A DNA stretch of 64,000 bases from NCBI GenBank assembly GCA_047967505.1, contig CM106539.1; one strand, 5' to 3'. How positions within the stretch are numbered: the stretch's first letter is position 1; each line of letters starts with the position of its first letter. A model generated the notes under the pieces. That model saw nothing but the letters and a program-made list of their open reading frames with translations. It had not been told where the DNA came from and ran no database searches. Origin of the DNA: Dipteris shenzhenensis. Its lineage: Eukaryota; Polypodiophyta; Polypodiopsida; Gleicheniales. Shown piece by piece: positions 11,019 through 21,387 of this stretch. The position numbers and the translations under genes were made by a program.

Positions 11019-11235
11019 AAGGGACGGGTGCCCAGTGTGGTCCTCGTTGGCCCAATCAAAGAGCCGGGCTTGGACGTCCTTCAAAAGGACAGGTGTCTTC
11101 CATAGGGAGGGCGCGTCTCGCCTCCGTGGCGAGTGTGAACCCGGCGTAAGATCCTACTTGGGAAGCCGTGTGAAACTTTTCACCTTGATGGAGCACTAAG
11201 ATACACGCCTTGAGGCCCTATGGATGGAGGTCGGT
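11019..11235 (+). other. GC-rich block with successive perfect hairpins (structured-RNA-like)
   Basis: Base composition rises sharply compared with neighbours, and three perfect 6-bp stems follow each other: GTCCTT-CAA-AAGGAC, CTCGCC-TCCGT-GGCGAG and GTGAAA-CT-TTTCAC. The last follows the text GGAAGCCGTGTGAAAC, which vaguely recalls the GCCGTGTG segment of organellar group II introns. The block could be an organelle-derived insertion, a structured RNA or simply folded DNA. No known RNA gene was recognised and there is no open reading frame. Confidence 0.3.
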
Positions 11236-11448
11236 AGAGGGTAGCTGGTGGACAGCTGTGTGTGGGATGCCCATGTGCAGTCAGATTACCAGACGACAGA
11301 AGAAGAAGAACAAGTAGGATATGAGGAAGATTCTTGGGGTCCTGTGACTCCTGTAGCCAGCTGCGTCGCTACCTATAGACTGCAAAACTTTAATGCTCGT
11401 CAATCTGCTCGTATATACTACTTATACTAGGTTGTACACTGCCAGTAC

Positions 11449-11812
11449 TCACACAATTCGACAAAGCTCCGCGGCAGAAAATTGCTCGCAATCCGACGAG
11501 TTTTGCGCGGTGACGACTCACAGTCCCGAAAATTCGGCTTGTATGCGATATACTATACTTCCTTGAATCATACACAAGTCGACAAATTAGCTCCCCAGCA
11601 GAAAGTAATTGCTTGCAATTCGACGAGTTTTGCGCAGTCACAGTCCACAAATTGGAGGCTTCGAGCTTGCATGATACTAGACAGTAGATAGTAGATCCTA
11701 GACTTCCAGTACTAAGCTAAAATCACACACAATCCGAAAAAGCTCCGCAGCAGAAGCTTTTCTGCAATCCAACGAGTTTTTCTCAGTCAACAAATTTGAG
11801 CTGGCATGCTTC
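11449..11812. repeat. Three degenerate direct repeats upstream of the pectinesterase gene
   Basis: Copies start near 11449, 11570 and 11723. Each contains CACA(C/A)AA(T/G)(T/C)CGA, then AAAGCTCCGC(G/A)GCAGAA or AGCTCCCCAGCAGAA, then GCAAT(C/T)C(G/A)ACGAGTTTT and a CAGTCA-like tail. The period is about 120-150 bp. They lie 550-900 bp upstream of the start codon and may be promoter elements or an old tandem duplication. Confidence 0.6.
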
Positions 11813-12211
11813 CTTGTGTGACAGCTTTCCTCGTTTGGCAGCTTCTTATTTTCGACGTCGTAAATGGGGAGCAAGAGGCTCGCTGTAAACGGCTAGACGT
11901 GCCATGCAGCTGCAGGTGCTTCCTCACTGGGCCCCGTCCGATCATAGGATCCGATGAGTCCCTGCCCCTGGTAGCTACGATCACGATCGCTACATGACTA
12001 TTCGCCTGTCGTCCATAGGCTTTTTCTCTTCGAAAAAGCCCAACGGCTCAAAGAATCCAATCCGTGGCGATCCTTTATTATTTGCCATCTGGGTGACAGC
12101 TGCGTCTTGCCTACGTTCGCGCTCGCTTTCCAGTCCACACTGCAGGGCCCAGGCCCCATCCGTCTACACAAATCTTAGGCCTTTCGATCACCAAACACAA
12201 TCGCAGCTTTA

Positions 12212-12219
12212 TTATATAG
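12212..12219 (+). promoter_or_regulatory. TATA-like box of the pectinesterase gene
   Basis: TTATATAG lies 137 bp upstream of the ATG at 12356, leaving room for a 5' UTR of about 100 bases. The placement is by position only. Confidence 0.4.
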
Positions 12220-12355
12220 CGTATAGTTGTTCTCATTCCATTCCTGACAGTGAACGAGCTTGAGAGCTGCCTTTTTCTTCTGTTCCAATTAGTGGCTGTC
12301 GCGCTGAGTAGTTCTGATCAGCAGCGGACGATGCTGCAGTAATTTTCCAGCTGCA

Positions 12356-14080
12356 ATGTCTGGATCACTAAGACCGTTGCTTCTGTTTTTTATCGTATGC
12401 CTAACCGGCAAACAGCTCACGCTGCTCCAAGCAGTGCATTCTGTTCTCCACCACCCTGCAGACGACGATGGTCCATCCAGGAAAGAGATTGAGGCGGAGT
12501 ATATGCAGTGGGTGGAGCGGATTGGAGCTAAAAAGCATGCTGGGGTCTCCCTTGATCTCAACGACGGTAACATTGCTGCATCAAAACTTCAAGCACGGGT
12601 GATAACTGTGAATCAAAAGGGCACTGGAGACTTCAAAACTGTGCAAGAAGCGATTAATTCAATTAACCGTGGAAATCAAGAAAGAGTTGTGATCCAAATT
12701 GCTGCCGGAGTCTACAAGTGAGTTTCCTGTCTAAGTCATCGAAACCTGACTCGTTAAATATGTAGGAGAGACGGGAAGGGAGCAGACATGGAATGGACTG
12801 TCTCGTGTGATGTGAGAGCGTAACATGTGAAGGCTCTTCCAGGGAAAAGGTTAAGATCCCAAGAAAGAAGGCTTACATTACGTTTCAAGGAGATACAAAT
12901 GGTCGTTCGATAATCACATGGCACGATAACGCCAAGGGTGCTGGGACTACGTTCAAGAGTGCCAGTGTTTCAGTCATGTCTGACTATTTTATTGCCAGGG
13001 ATATGACCTTCATGGTGCGTGCACTCCCTTAATCACAGTTGATCAATTTGGTTGCGCTCATTTCTTTGCATTTTCAAGACTAGAATAGGATTTCGCTTTC
13101 CTAACTTAATGTTCCGTTTCCTAGCAGAACACTGCACCGTATCCAAAAGTTGGCTCGAAGGATATGCAGGCTGTAGCCTTGCAAATTTCTGGCGACAAGG
13201 CAGCATTCTACGATTGTCAGTTCTTAGGAACTCAAGACACCCTTTACGATCACAAAGGGCGGCACTATTTCCATAATTGCTTCATTCAGGGATCCGTGGA
13301 TTTTATATTCGGGGGTGGGCTCTCTCTCTACGAGGTATATTGATTTTCGTCCATCACTGGTTGGGAACAAGATTTGTGATGGCGATTGAATTTTAAAATC
13401 GAGAACGCAAGATGTGAACTTGCATGCCGATGGTCTGATTTCAGGAAACCTTGCTTTGCAGAGCTGCTCGCTCAAAGCTATCGCGAAGGCTTACGGCTCA
13501 TTCACTGCCCAGAAACGCAGAAGTTCTCGGGATGATTCAGGATTCTCCTTCGTCAATTGCAAAATGACCGGATCGGGTCTTCTGTATCTTGGGCGAGCTT
13601 GGGGTGCTTACTCGCGGGTCGTCTTCATCAGCTCCTACATAGATGCCCAAATAGTTCCAGGGGGGTGGTACAACTGGGGAGATCCCAAGAGAGAAAGGTA
13701 CGTCGTCATCTTTTCATTGTGTCCGCTGTTCGTCGCTGAAACCTACTACCCACCTCGAGTTGCTTGCTCCTTCCATATAAGCTTGTTGCATCCAGGAAGG
13801 GAGATAGCGTCAGCCTGCACCTGCATGCGCTCAGCTAGAGCAATGATTCGTCCTGTGAAAAGCACATTGATCGTTTTGGCAACGACGAATCCATACTTCT
13901 TCGAATCCGCTCAACAGTTCTTTCCTGTGCAGGACGGTGTTTTACGGCCAATACAAGTGCACAGGACCAGGAGCAAGCTTGAAGGATAGGGTGGTGTGGT
14001 CGCATGAGTTGTCTACTGCTCAAGCTGCTCCCTTTATGTCGCTGAGCTTCATTGATGGAGAACAATGGATACAGCAATAA
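12356..14080 (+). CDS. Pectinesterase (pectin methylesterase), five exons
   Basis: Hydrolyses methyl esters of cell-wall homogalacturonan; secreted. Exons 12356-12717, 12843-13014, 13128-13334, 13462-13697 and 13933-14080 all have GT-AG junctions and join in phase to 374 residues. The N-terminus has a hydrophobic signal sequence ([10 protein letters not shown]) and about 80 residues before the catalytic domain. That is too short for the PMEI pro-domain of type I enzymes, so this is a type II (pro-less) form. The domain starts at [12 protein letters not shown]. The family's catalytic and substrate motifs are all present: [19 protein letters not shown] and YLGRAWG, plus the terminal FIDG-x-x-W. 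Introns are short (76-235 nt). No stops or frame breaks are seen, so it looks functional. For exon 4 I chose the acceptor at 13461 rather than 13445 because it restores the family's Y-E-x-C motif. Confidence 0.95.
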
Positions 14081-14168
14081 GACCAAATTGAATCAGAAGA
14101 ATGGATTCAGCAGTGAGATGCAACAACCAAATGGCTGCAACTTCTCGCTTGTCTGAAGTCCTTGTAAG

Positions 14169-14174
14169 AATAAA
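14169..14174 (+). terminator. Polyadenylation signal of the pectinesterase gene
   Basis: AATAAA lies 89 bases after the stop codon at 14078-14080, at a normal distance for a plant 3' UTR. Confidence 0.55.
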
Positions 14175-14199
14175 ACATTTCGTCGATTTCACAATTCAT

Positions 14200-14799
14200 T
14201 CCTTGCGTTTTTCGTCGAAACGTGGAAGCCTTATTGACGGCTGGCACCTTTCAAAGCAAAGTAATTTTTAGTCCATTTTTTGTGCCCCCTCTAATTTCCA
14301 CATTCCCTTTTCTCTCTTTCTATTTCAAGGCAAGCCCCTTCGCCCCCTCTCCCTCTCTTCTTCTTCTTGTTCTCTCTCTCAGCTTCCAGGCCTTTGTTCT
14401 CTCTCTCAGCTTCCTAGTAGGCCTTTTAGTAGGCCTTTTGAATGTATTCAACTGAGTGACTTTTTCATTATTCATTTGAAAAAACTTGTATTGAAAATTC
14501 AGAACTTTGTAAGGGCAATTTAGGATCACATCCACAGGTTTAAAAAATTCAACAAAGTATACATTTAAACAAGTACTAGTGTGTAGAGCCAAGGAATGGG
14601 GAAGTCAGTATTTAAGTGTCATGCTTGTCTCTGAGTTCAATGTGAGGGTGAGTTTTCTTTATTATAAAGCTTACCTTACATATTATTCTCAACATAATCA
14701 AGTGCCACTCTGTATAACACCACTTTTACTTGATTGACCCATCTACTAATAGTTGTGCAGCTCAAGGACTTCACAACATATTATCACCTATTCTCATGA
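14200..14799. other. Intergenic DNA with a pyrimidine-rich stretch
   Basis: A CT-rich tract (about 14275-14410) contains a direct repeat of a TTCTCTCTCTCAGCTTCC-like segment and of AGTAGGCCTTTT. No gene is recognised. Confidence 0.4.
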
Positions 14800-14910
14800 G
14801 GGTGTTTACACCCAACATCCGTTAAATGTATGTAGTAGACCGTGGGCATGAAATCTTGTCCATCCATGAGCGGTGGGCATCCCCATGGGTGGGATAGTGT
14901 GTAAACACCC
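14800..14910. mobile_element. 111-bp MITE-like inverted-repeat unit
   Basis: GGGTGTTTACAC (14800-14811) is perfectly inverted at the other end as GTGTAAACACCC (14899-14910). No coding capacity. A CTCATGA heptamer lies just left (14793-14799) and again a few bases beyond the right end (about 14921-14927). This could be a displaced target duplication or chance. Confidence 0.45.
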
Positions 14911-14993
14911 TTAGGTCTCCTCATGACTCAAGACTTGGAAATACACAAAAAGTAAAAAAGAATTCTAATGAGACTCAAGAATTAATTGGATGC

Positions 14994-15505
14994 CAAAAAG
15001 ATTTGACATATTATAGCATGGGTTATGGAGACACATCTTTTTTAAACAAAAAAAATGAGTAGTATTCTTATCTAGAGTTACCGAAAGAGTCTATAGTATC
15101 TTGAAATTCTTGTGTAGCATAGCCTCCAAAAAATTAGCACAAATCAATTCAGAGTTTCATGGCTCTTTTTACAGTTGATGACCTTCATTGTTTAGCTTCA
15201 TCTTTGGCTCTTTGTTTGGCTTTGTCTTTATTTCTTATTGAAGTCCTGTCAAAAAGATTTGACATATTATAGCATGGGTTATGGAGACACATCTTTTTTA
15301 AACAAAAAAAATGAGTAGTATTCTTATCTAGAGTTATCGAAAGAGTCTATAGTATCTTGAAATTCTTGTGTAGCATAGCCTCCAAAAAATTAGCACAAAT
15401 CAATTCAGAGTTTCATGGCTCTTTTTACAGTTGATGACCTTCATTGTTTAGCTTCATCTTTGGCTCTTTGTTTGGCTTTGTCTTTATTTCTTACTGAAGT
15501 CCTTC
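14994..15505 (+). repeat. Recent tandem duplication, 2 x 256 bp
   Basis: The two copies (14994-15249 and 15250-15505) start at CAAAAAGATTTGACATATTA. They differ at only a couple of positions that I can see (C/T in the GAGTTA(C/T)CGAAAG block, T/C near the 3' end). The near identity points to a young duplication. Non-coding. Confidence 0.9.
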
Positions 15506-16689
15506 ATTCATGGGGTTAAACAAGGGACTCTCATGTTAGGCAATGATCTATAATAGCTAATCATCCTAAGAAAAATTTCCATTAACTTTAACTTGATGAT
15601 TAGTGGAAAATTTACACCTGAAATCATAATCAAAATACCACAATGTAAAATTATACGCTAAGAAGAGTCTATCTAATAGCCTAGTAGAAGGACCTCCTTT
15701 ATGTATAACATTAACTGTGCTCCTTTTTAGATTGATAGGATTTTCTCCTCCCTGTGATACATGGTTGCATGTGTCTTTTTCCAAAATATAAGTTTCAATG
15801 TGAATAATCCACGTCTATTTTTAAGCTAGATACTCTCATTTGAGACCGTGATAAGGTTTAGAATTTGAGGCTTGGGTATGGATACATAAGTTACAACAAT
15901 GGGGATTTGGAATTGAAAAGAGTTTGGGGATTCAAGATGTATTTTAGGGCTACAAAAGGACTTAATCGTATATAAATGGTTTGGGGACATACTTCATGCT
16001 TCAAAATGGGTTGTGGCTCACTTGGGTAAGTTTCAAGGAATAGTATGCACGATATGCTTTTTGGGAGTGGTGGGGGGCCTTGCCTAGAAGAGAGTCCCAA
16101 GCCAATTAGGGCAATTGCATGTTTTGGCAAGTGCGAGGCCCTCCCAAAAGCCTAGGAGGGATATAAAATTTAGAGTCACTATCCCCACTACGCATGATTA
16201 TTCCTCAATTAATTTTTCTAATCATTCCTTATGAGACCCTTTTTGAGTCCAAATCTCCCCTAATAATCTCAATTGAAGCTAACAAAAAAGCTATGAGAGA
16301 GGGCCTTGCATTCAATGCTTTGAACTTGGGCATAATGTTTTGAGTTCCCTAATAGCCTCCCTTTGGGAAAGGGAGGTAGAAACAGCAAGGAAAATTGAGG
16401 TAGTCCTAAGGCAATCTTGCTATCATATGAAGTAGAGGAATAGTGGCTCAACAGGAAGCTCTAACCATCAAAACTTCTAGGTAAGATAAAATCAATTTCT
16501 TTATTGTTTCTTATTGGTACTAGAAGCCTCAATGTTCCATTGCATTTTGAAGACTAGAGAAATTAGAATTAAAACTTAATTTAGGTGCCTTTGCAAGTTG
16601 AGCTTACTAATACACAAGTAGTGCATCTTTTAACTAAAGCAGCTATCTATCATTCAAATTAGATGACCACAACTCTAGAGGTGATTTCC
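15506..16689. other. AT-rich DNA without a recognised gene
   Basis: No conserved motif or repeat identified. It may be the decayed 5' part of the Gypsy remnant that becomes recognisable at about 16690. Confidence 0.35.
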
Positions 16690-18700
16690 AAGTATTCCCT
16701 CTAGCAATATATGATGTAGTTCTAAGGATTGATTATTTAGTTGAGAATAGAGCACAACTAAGAGAAATAATTCATCAATGAGTTTGAGTTTAGACCCGAG
16801 ATTATGAGTGATAAGGCCTTTAGAAAATCTTTGAAGAAAGGAGGGAGAATTCATCAGATCCATTAGGAAAAAAGGGAGCTCCTTTTGGGGCCTTTTAGGA
16901 TTTAGAAAAATAGGCTCTCGACCAATCAGTAGAGGGCCAACGTAATGTTGGAAAAATATCAAAAATCACGTAAAAAGATAAAAGAAGTTATATTCAAAAT
17001 CTCTCTTTTATTAGGTCTTATATACGTGATCTTCAAATATGTTTTTTTGTGCAGAATTTGATGATTCTGACAGCGTTGGTGCGCCTAAAGCAGGCCAAAA
17101 CACCCAACTGGCCAAATCCCATTTTACTACAAATCTTAAGTTCCATGCATTTTTGCCCTTTTTCAGGCCTCCGAGCATCGGTTTTCGATGTCTCCGAGGT
17201 CGATTTAGGGGTTTTGACCACTCCGGACACGCCGACGATGTAAAAATCATCAAATTTTGCACAAAAAATAAAGGATCTTGTGACCACATACAATGTGAAG
17301 CCTAGGTACTAGACTGGCTTTTTTGCAGTAAGTATCTGTATCTTATGGCATTATCCCATATAGGTAAATAGCAATTTCTTAGGGGGCCCCAAAATGAGTT
17401 CCCTTCTTTCCTAATGCATATGGACCCATTTAAAAAAGGAGGAATACAAAAGAGCTTGAGTGGCTAACGACCTATTCTGTGAAGAGATATTAGACTTATC
17501 ACCAAAAAGCGATATAGATCGTGCCATAAGCTAGTACTAGGGGCATGTCCCTACCTTAGAGTCCATTAGAAGTTAATTGTTCTTGAAAGCATTGAGGTTA
17601 AGACCCAAGTCAAACTTGATTTTGAAATAGGTTTCATTAGTCCTAGTGTGTCATAGTAGGGATCTTTAAAAGTTATTCCAAAAGGAAAAGATGGTACCTA
17701 TTAGTAGACATGGGTGAGACATGGGCTAACTACCACCAACTAAACCAAATGAGTATTAAGAATAAATACCCTATACCAATAACAAGTGACCTATTTAATA
17801 TATTATATTGAGCTAGCTTCTTTTTTAAGATAGACCTTTTAAATGTAGGTATCATCAAATAAGAATTCAAGATATTTAAAGTAGGTGAGCCATTGAATAG
17901 ATTGCATGGAGCCAAGGCCTTCTCCAAGGAAGTGAGTATCAGAAAGTTCTAAGAGTTCAAGATATTAAGAATGGATGAATTATAGACAAAATTGAGTAGA
18001 GCTAAGATCTTTTCAAGATTACCCTAAATCTAGGTAATATCAAATAAGAATTCATGAGTTTGGTATTCCAAAGACTATGCTTAATGCTTATTATGGGATT
18101 ATGAATGGGTTGCTATACCATTTGTCTTCACGAATGCTCCTAATATATTTAACTACTTTTAATGTAAGATATGTTTAGAGAGTACTAGGAATTACTATGT
18201 TAGTCTTCTTTGATGACATTTTGGTTATTAAAAAACAAAAGGGAGCATGAATTACATCTAAAGAGAGTTTTTCGATATTTTAAGTCATAATAAATTAAAT
18301 GCCAAAAGGACTAAATGTTCTTTTCATGATGGTTTGATTGAGTACCTAGGACAAATTGTATTCAAGGACCAGGTAAGGATGGATCCTAAGAACTCCCCAA
18401 GAAGTTTGAGGCGGTGAGGAATTAACCTAGTCCATGAAAATTCAAAGAACAAAAGGGTCCCTTGACCTTGCTAGATTCTATTAGTTCATCAAAGACTTTG
18501 CTAAAATGTTGATCCCCTTGATCAACCACTAAAGTAAGGGACCACCAATCATATATGTGAGGAGACCTTTCATAATCTAAAGGACTCATTGACAATGGCT
18601 CCATTAATTAAACTTCTTAATTTTTATAAGGACTATTTTATTACTTCTAATGGTGTTGCCAGGATCATGGAAACATCATCCCATGTGACAAGTCATAAAA
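16690..18700 (+). pseudogene. Highly decayed Ty3/Gypsy element
   Basis: Order and orientation of Gypsy pol domains are preserved despite many stops. Protease-like text IYDVVLRIDYLVENRAQL lies at about 16700-16760. The RT N-terminal motif SIKNKYPIPITSDLF, followed by FFKIDL, is at about 17745-17840. The RT active site VFFDDILVI is intact near 18200. The following RT/connection segment has KCSFHDGLIEYLGQIV (about 18310-18360). An RNase H start resembling F-I-K-D-F-A-K then LKDSLTMAPLIKLL lies at about 18485-18620. No LTRs were found. A fold-back element is inserted at about 17028-17276. Old and non-functional. Confidence 0.65.
17028..17276. mobile_element. Fold-back (MITE-like) element inside the Gypsy remnant
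   Basis: The left arm contains TTTTTTTGTGCAGAATTTGA and the right arm, inverted, TTTTTTGTGCAAAATTTGAT. Similarity continues inward to about 50 nt (GATTCTGACAGCGTTGG versus GATTTTTACATCGTCGG). The loop of about 145 bp is GC-richer than the surroundings and contains a smaller CATCG/CGATG hairpin. Both strands are accidentally open over about 80 codons because of the near-palindromic structure; these are not genes. Confidence 0.6.
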
Positions 18701-18879
18701 TGGTTCACAAAAATGAAACCTTTGGAAGGATCAAAGAATAACATCAACAGTAATCAATTTTTAGAAATATGGCACAAAAGTATTGACATGTGAAGTTTAA
18801 AAGGTTGATACAAGTGAAATTATCAAAATATGGCAACTAGTATTCAAACACTTGAGAAATCTTGTGAATCATCTCTTAC

Positions 18880-19070
18880 AAACACCTGTAATTGTTAGTT
18901 TTAGCAAAAGAAAAGGGAACTCTTGACTCGATACACTTAGATATATGGGCTTATGAATATACAAGAAGCACCAATGGTGCATTATACTACTTGGCTTTGA
19001 TTGATGACTACGATAGCTATTGATAGGTCTACTTTATCAAATAAAGTTTAAAGTCTTTGATGGATTCCAA
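18880..19070 (+). pseudogene. Copia integrase core fragment
   Basis: The frame reads GTLDSIHLDIWAYEY ... YYLALIDDYDSYW-like text, then VYF. This matches the Copia integrase segment with its first catalytic Asp (D-I-W) and second acidic region (IDDYS-like). It is short and ends in TGA. The junction with the upstream Gypsy remnant is not resolved. Confidence 0.5.
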
Positions 19071-19860
19071 TATTTTAAATCCATGGTTCAAATCTAGATA
19101 TGATGAAAAATCAAGGTAAAAAGATCACAAAGAGGACAAAAATACATGCCTTTAGCATCTTGATTTTTTGCAAGGATCATGGAATTAGAAGGTAGATTAC
19201 TTGCGCGGGCTTTTCTTAATATAGAATAAAGCTGGAGAAGGAAGCAATGTTAAAGACTCAGAAAGTGAGTCTTAGGTAGACTTGGGTAAGCCATTGCAAG
19301 AACTTGCTAGCTTGTAGGGGAGTATTCTGCTAAGAGATTTTGACTGTTGAGGAATACTGCGATCATCATTATGTCTCAAAAATCTTTACTAGTTTCTTCT
19401 AGCTTGTTGATCATTTGTAAATCCATTTATGGCATCAAATGCTTTTGGCTTCCAAATATTTTATCAAGAACTTAGAGGCTCTTTCCTTTCTTTGACAATG
19501 TTTGAAGGTAGCCCCCTAAGCTATTGATCATCACCTATGTATGTCTAAGTTGCATTAATTTGGGTGTTTTTTTTTCCCCGAAAAAAATGCGTATTTCAAA
19601 AAAAATGCTCAAATACACATTTTTAACTGTTTCAAACATTTTTTCCTATTTTATTCGTACAAATAACACAGTTTATTCATATGAATAAAACTAGTATAAA
19701 AATACAGCCATTGCCATTTTTGGTATTCATACAAATACATCCACCTGTCTTCCTTGCCAACCTCAGCCACTTGCTTGCCAGCCCTGCTACCTCCTACTTG
19801 CTTGCAGTACCTACCAACTCACCCACCTTTCATAGGTACCTTCTTCACCCTTGTTTGCAC
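19071..19860. other. Non-coding spacer before the hairpin array
   Basis: Contains a poly-T/A self-complementary stretch at about 19568-19625 (TTTTTTTT-CCCC-GAAAAAAA type, then ATTTCAAAAAAAATG). No gene recognised. Confidence 0.35.
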
Positions 19861-20718
19861 TGACACTCATCTCTCTTGTGAGAGATGTGCGTTGCAATCT
19901 TTCGTTATATGAATTAATGTTTATTTTGTTTTTTTTTGTTTTGGACTGGCACTCATCCATCTTAGATGAGTTGTGTACTACAATCTTTTTAAATTATTCA
20001 ATGTTTGTTTTGTATTGTATTTTAGCGTGTAGATAGACTGGCACTCATCTCTCTTGTGAGAGGTGTGTTGCAGTCTGTTTTTGTTAGTTAATGTTTATTT
20101 TGTAATGTAGTCTTTTTAATGTTTGTTTTCATTTATGTTTGAGACTGGCACTCATCTCTCCTATGAGAGTTGTGTGTTGCAGTTTCAATTTTAATATAAA
20201 TAATTATTTTTTACCTAAGGCTGGCACTCATCTCTCTTAAGAGAGTTGTGTGTTGCACTCTCAGTTTGTATAGACATGTTTGTTGTTAGGAACTCTTGGG
20301 CTGGCACTCATCTCTCTTAAGAGAGTTGTGTGTTGCAGTCCAAGCTTAATGATGTTTTCATAGATGCTTATTTTGGCACTCATCTCTCCCTTGAGAGTTG
20401 TGTTTTGCAATCTAAGTTTAGAGACGTTTTCTAGCACACTTAGTCTGGCACTCAACTATCCCTTGATAGTTGTGTGTTGTAGTCTAAGTTAGATATCATG
20501 CGATGTGCTCTTAGACACTTACTCTGGCACTCAGCTGTCCTTTGCTATTGTGTGTTGAAGTCTAAGTTAGATATCATGTGATGTGCTCTTAGACACTTAG
20601 TCTGGCACTCAACTGTCCCTTGATATTTGTGTGTTGCAGTCTATGTTAGTATTATGCGATGTGCTCTTAGACACATAGTCTGGCACTCAACTATCCCTTG
20701 ATAGTTGTGTGTTGTAAT
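19861..20718 (+). repeat. Array of eleven hairpin-forming repeats (about 80-bp period)
   Basis: Each unit has the core (C)TGGCACTCA - stem - loop - stem - TTGTGTGTTGCAGTC. Units start near 19861, 19945, 20037, 20143, 20220, 20300, 20373, 20444, 20523, 20601 and 20679. The central stem is CTCTC/GAGAG in units 3-7, CTATC/GATAG in units 8 and 11, and ACTCATC/GATGAGT in unit 2. Sequence changes while pairing is kept. Outer positions (GCAC with GTGT, A with T) extend the stem to about 12-15 pairs with a few T-T or G-T mismatches. Units 9 and 10 pair less well. The spacers differ on the left but are nearly identical in the last four units, so the array grew recently on the right. No coding potential. 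Confidence 0.85.
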
Positions 20719-21387
20719 TGAAGCCTAGTGTTAGATGGTGAAGTCCATGGTTAGGTTTCGCCATGTTGCTCTAGAGTGCTTGTGCACCAATCCCCCACCT
20801 TTCAATGTTGCACAAGATGTGTATGCTATGTCTCATCACATTCTGAAGATCATAGACATGTGTGCACCATTGACCAATACTGGACTTGTAGAAGCTCTAA
20901 TTGGGCATCTACAATGATTTTCAATTTAGGGAAAGTCAGCACAACCGGACAGATGCCAAGCATTGCTAATTTTTGTGGGGTTTTTTATATTGCTCATAGA
21001 TGTGGCATACAGCTTAGTCCAAACCAAGGACTTAGACCAGCAAATGATTGTCTTCCTTGGACAATTTGTAATATGAATTTCCGAACATAAATAATTGCAA
21101 CATTGATATTTTTGTATATCATCCAAGTCTCCACTCCATCATTCAAGTTTGTATATTTCAAATGAGATGATAAATGATGTGATAATTAATGTTTAAATAT
21201 TATTTGTATAAGTGAATGATGCGATAATAAATGATGGTACAATTTCTTGATATGATAAATGATGCGATAATAAATGTTTAAATATTGTTTGTATAAGTGG
21301 ATGATGCAATAAGTATCCATGTTGAATTTAATTTTTTAATATTGTTTATGGTTATAAAATCATTCTATCTTGTCATTTTTTAGGTTA
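20719..21387 (+). other. Non-coding region with an AT-rich direct repeat
   Basis: Between the hairpin array and the pseudogene at 21388. A segment close to GATAAATGATG(C/T)GATAA(T/A)(T/A)AATGTTTAAATATT, followed by GTATAAGTG(A/G)ATGATG, occurs at about 21168-21228 and again at 21262-21310. The reading frame at 20735-20917 is not similar to anything I recognise. Confidence 0.4.

Noticed and set aside
17011-17305. Overlapping open frames on both strands with similar peptide ends
   Set aside because: Explained by the inverted-repeat structure of the fold-back element; the similar peptides are the two arms.
19861-20718. CRISPR array
   Set aside because: Repeats are imperfect, spacers resemble each other, and the genome is eukaryotic; it is a tandem hairpin repeat.
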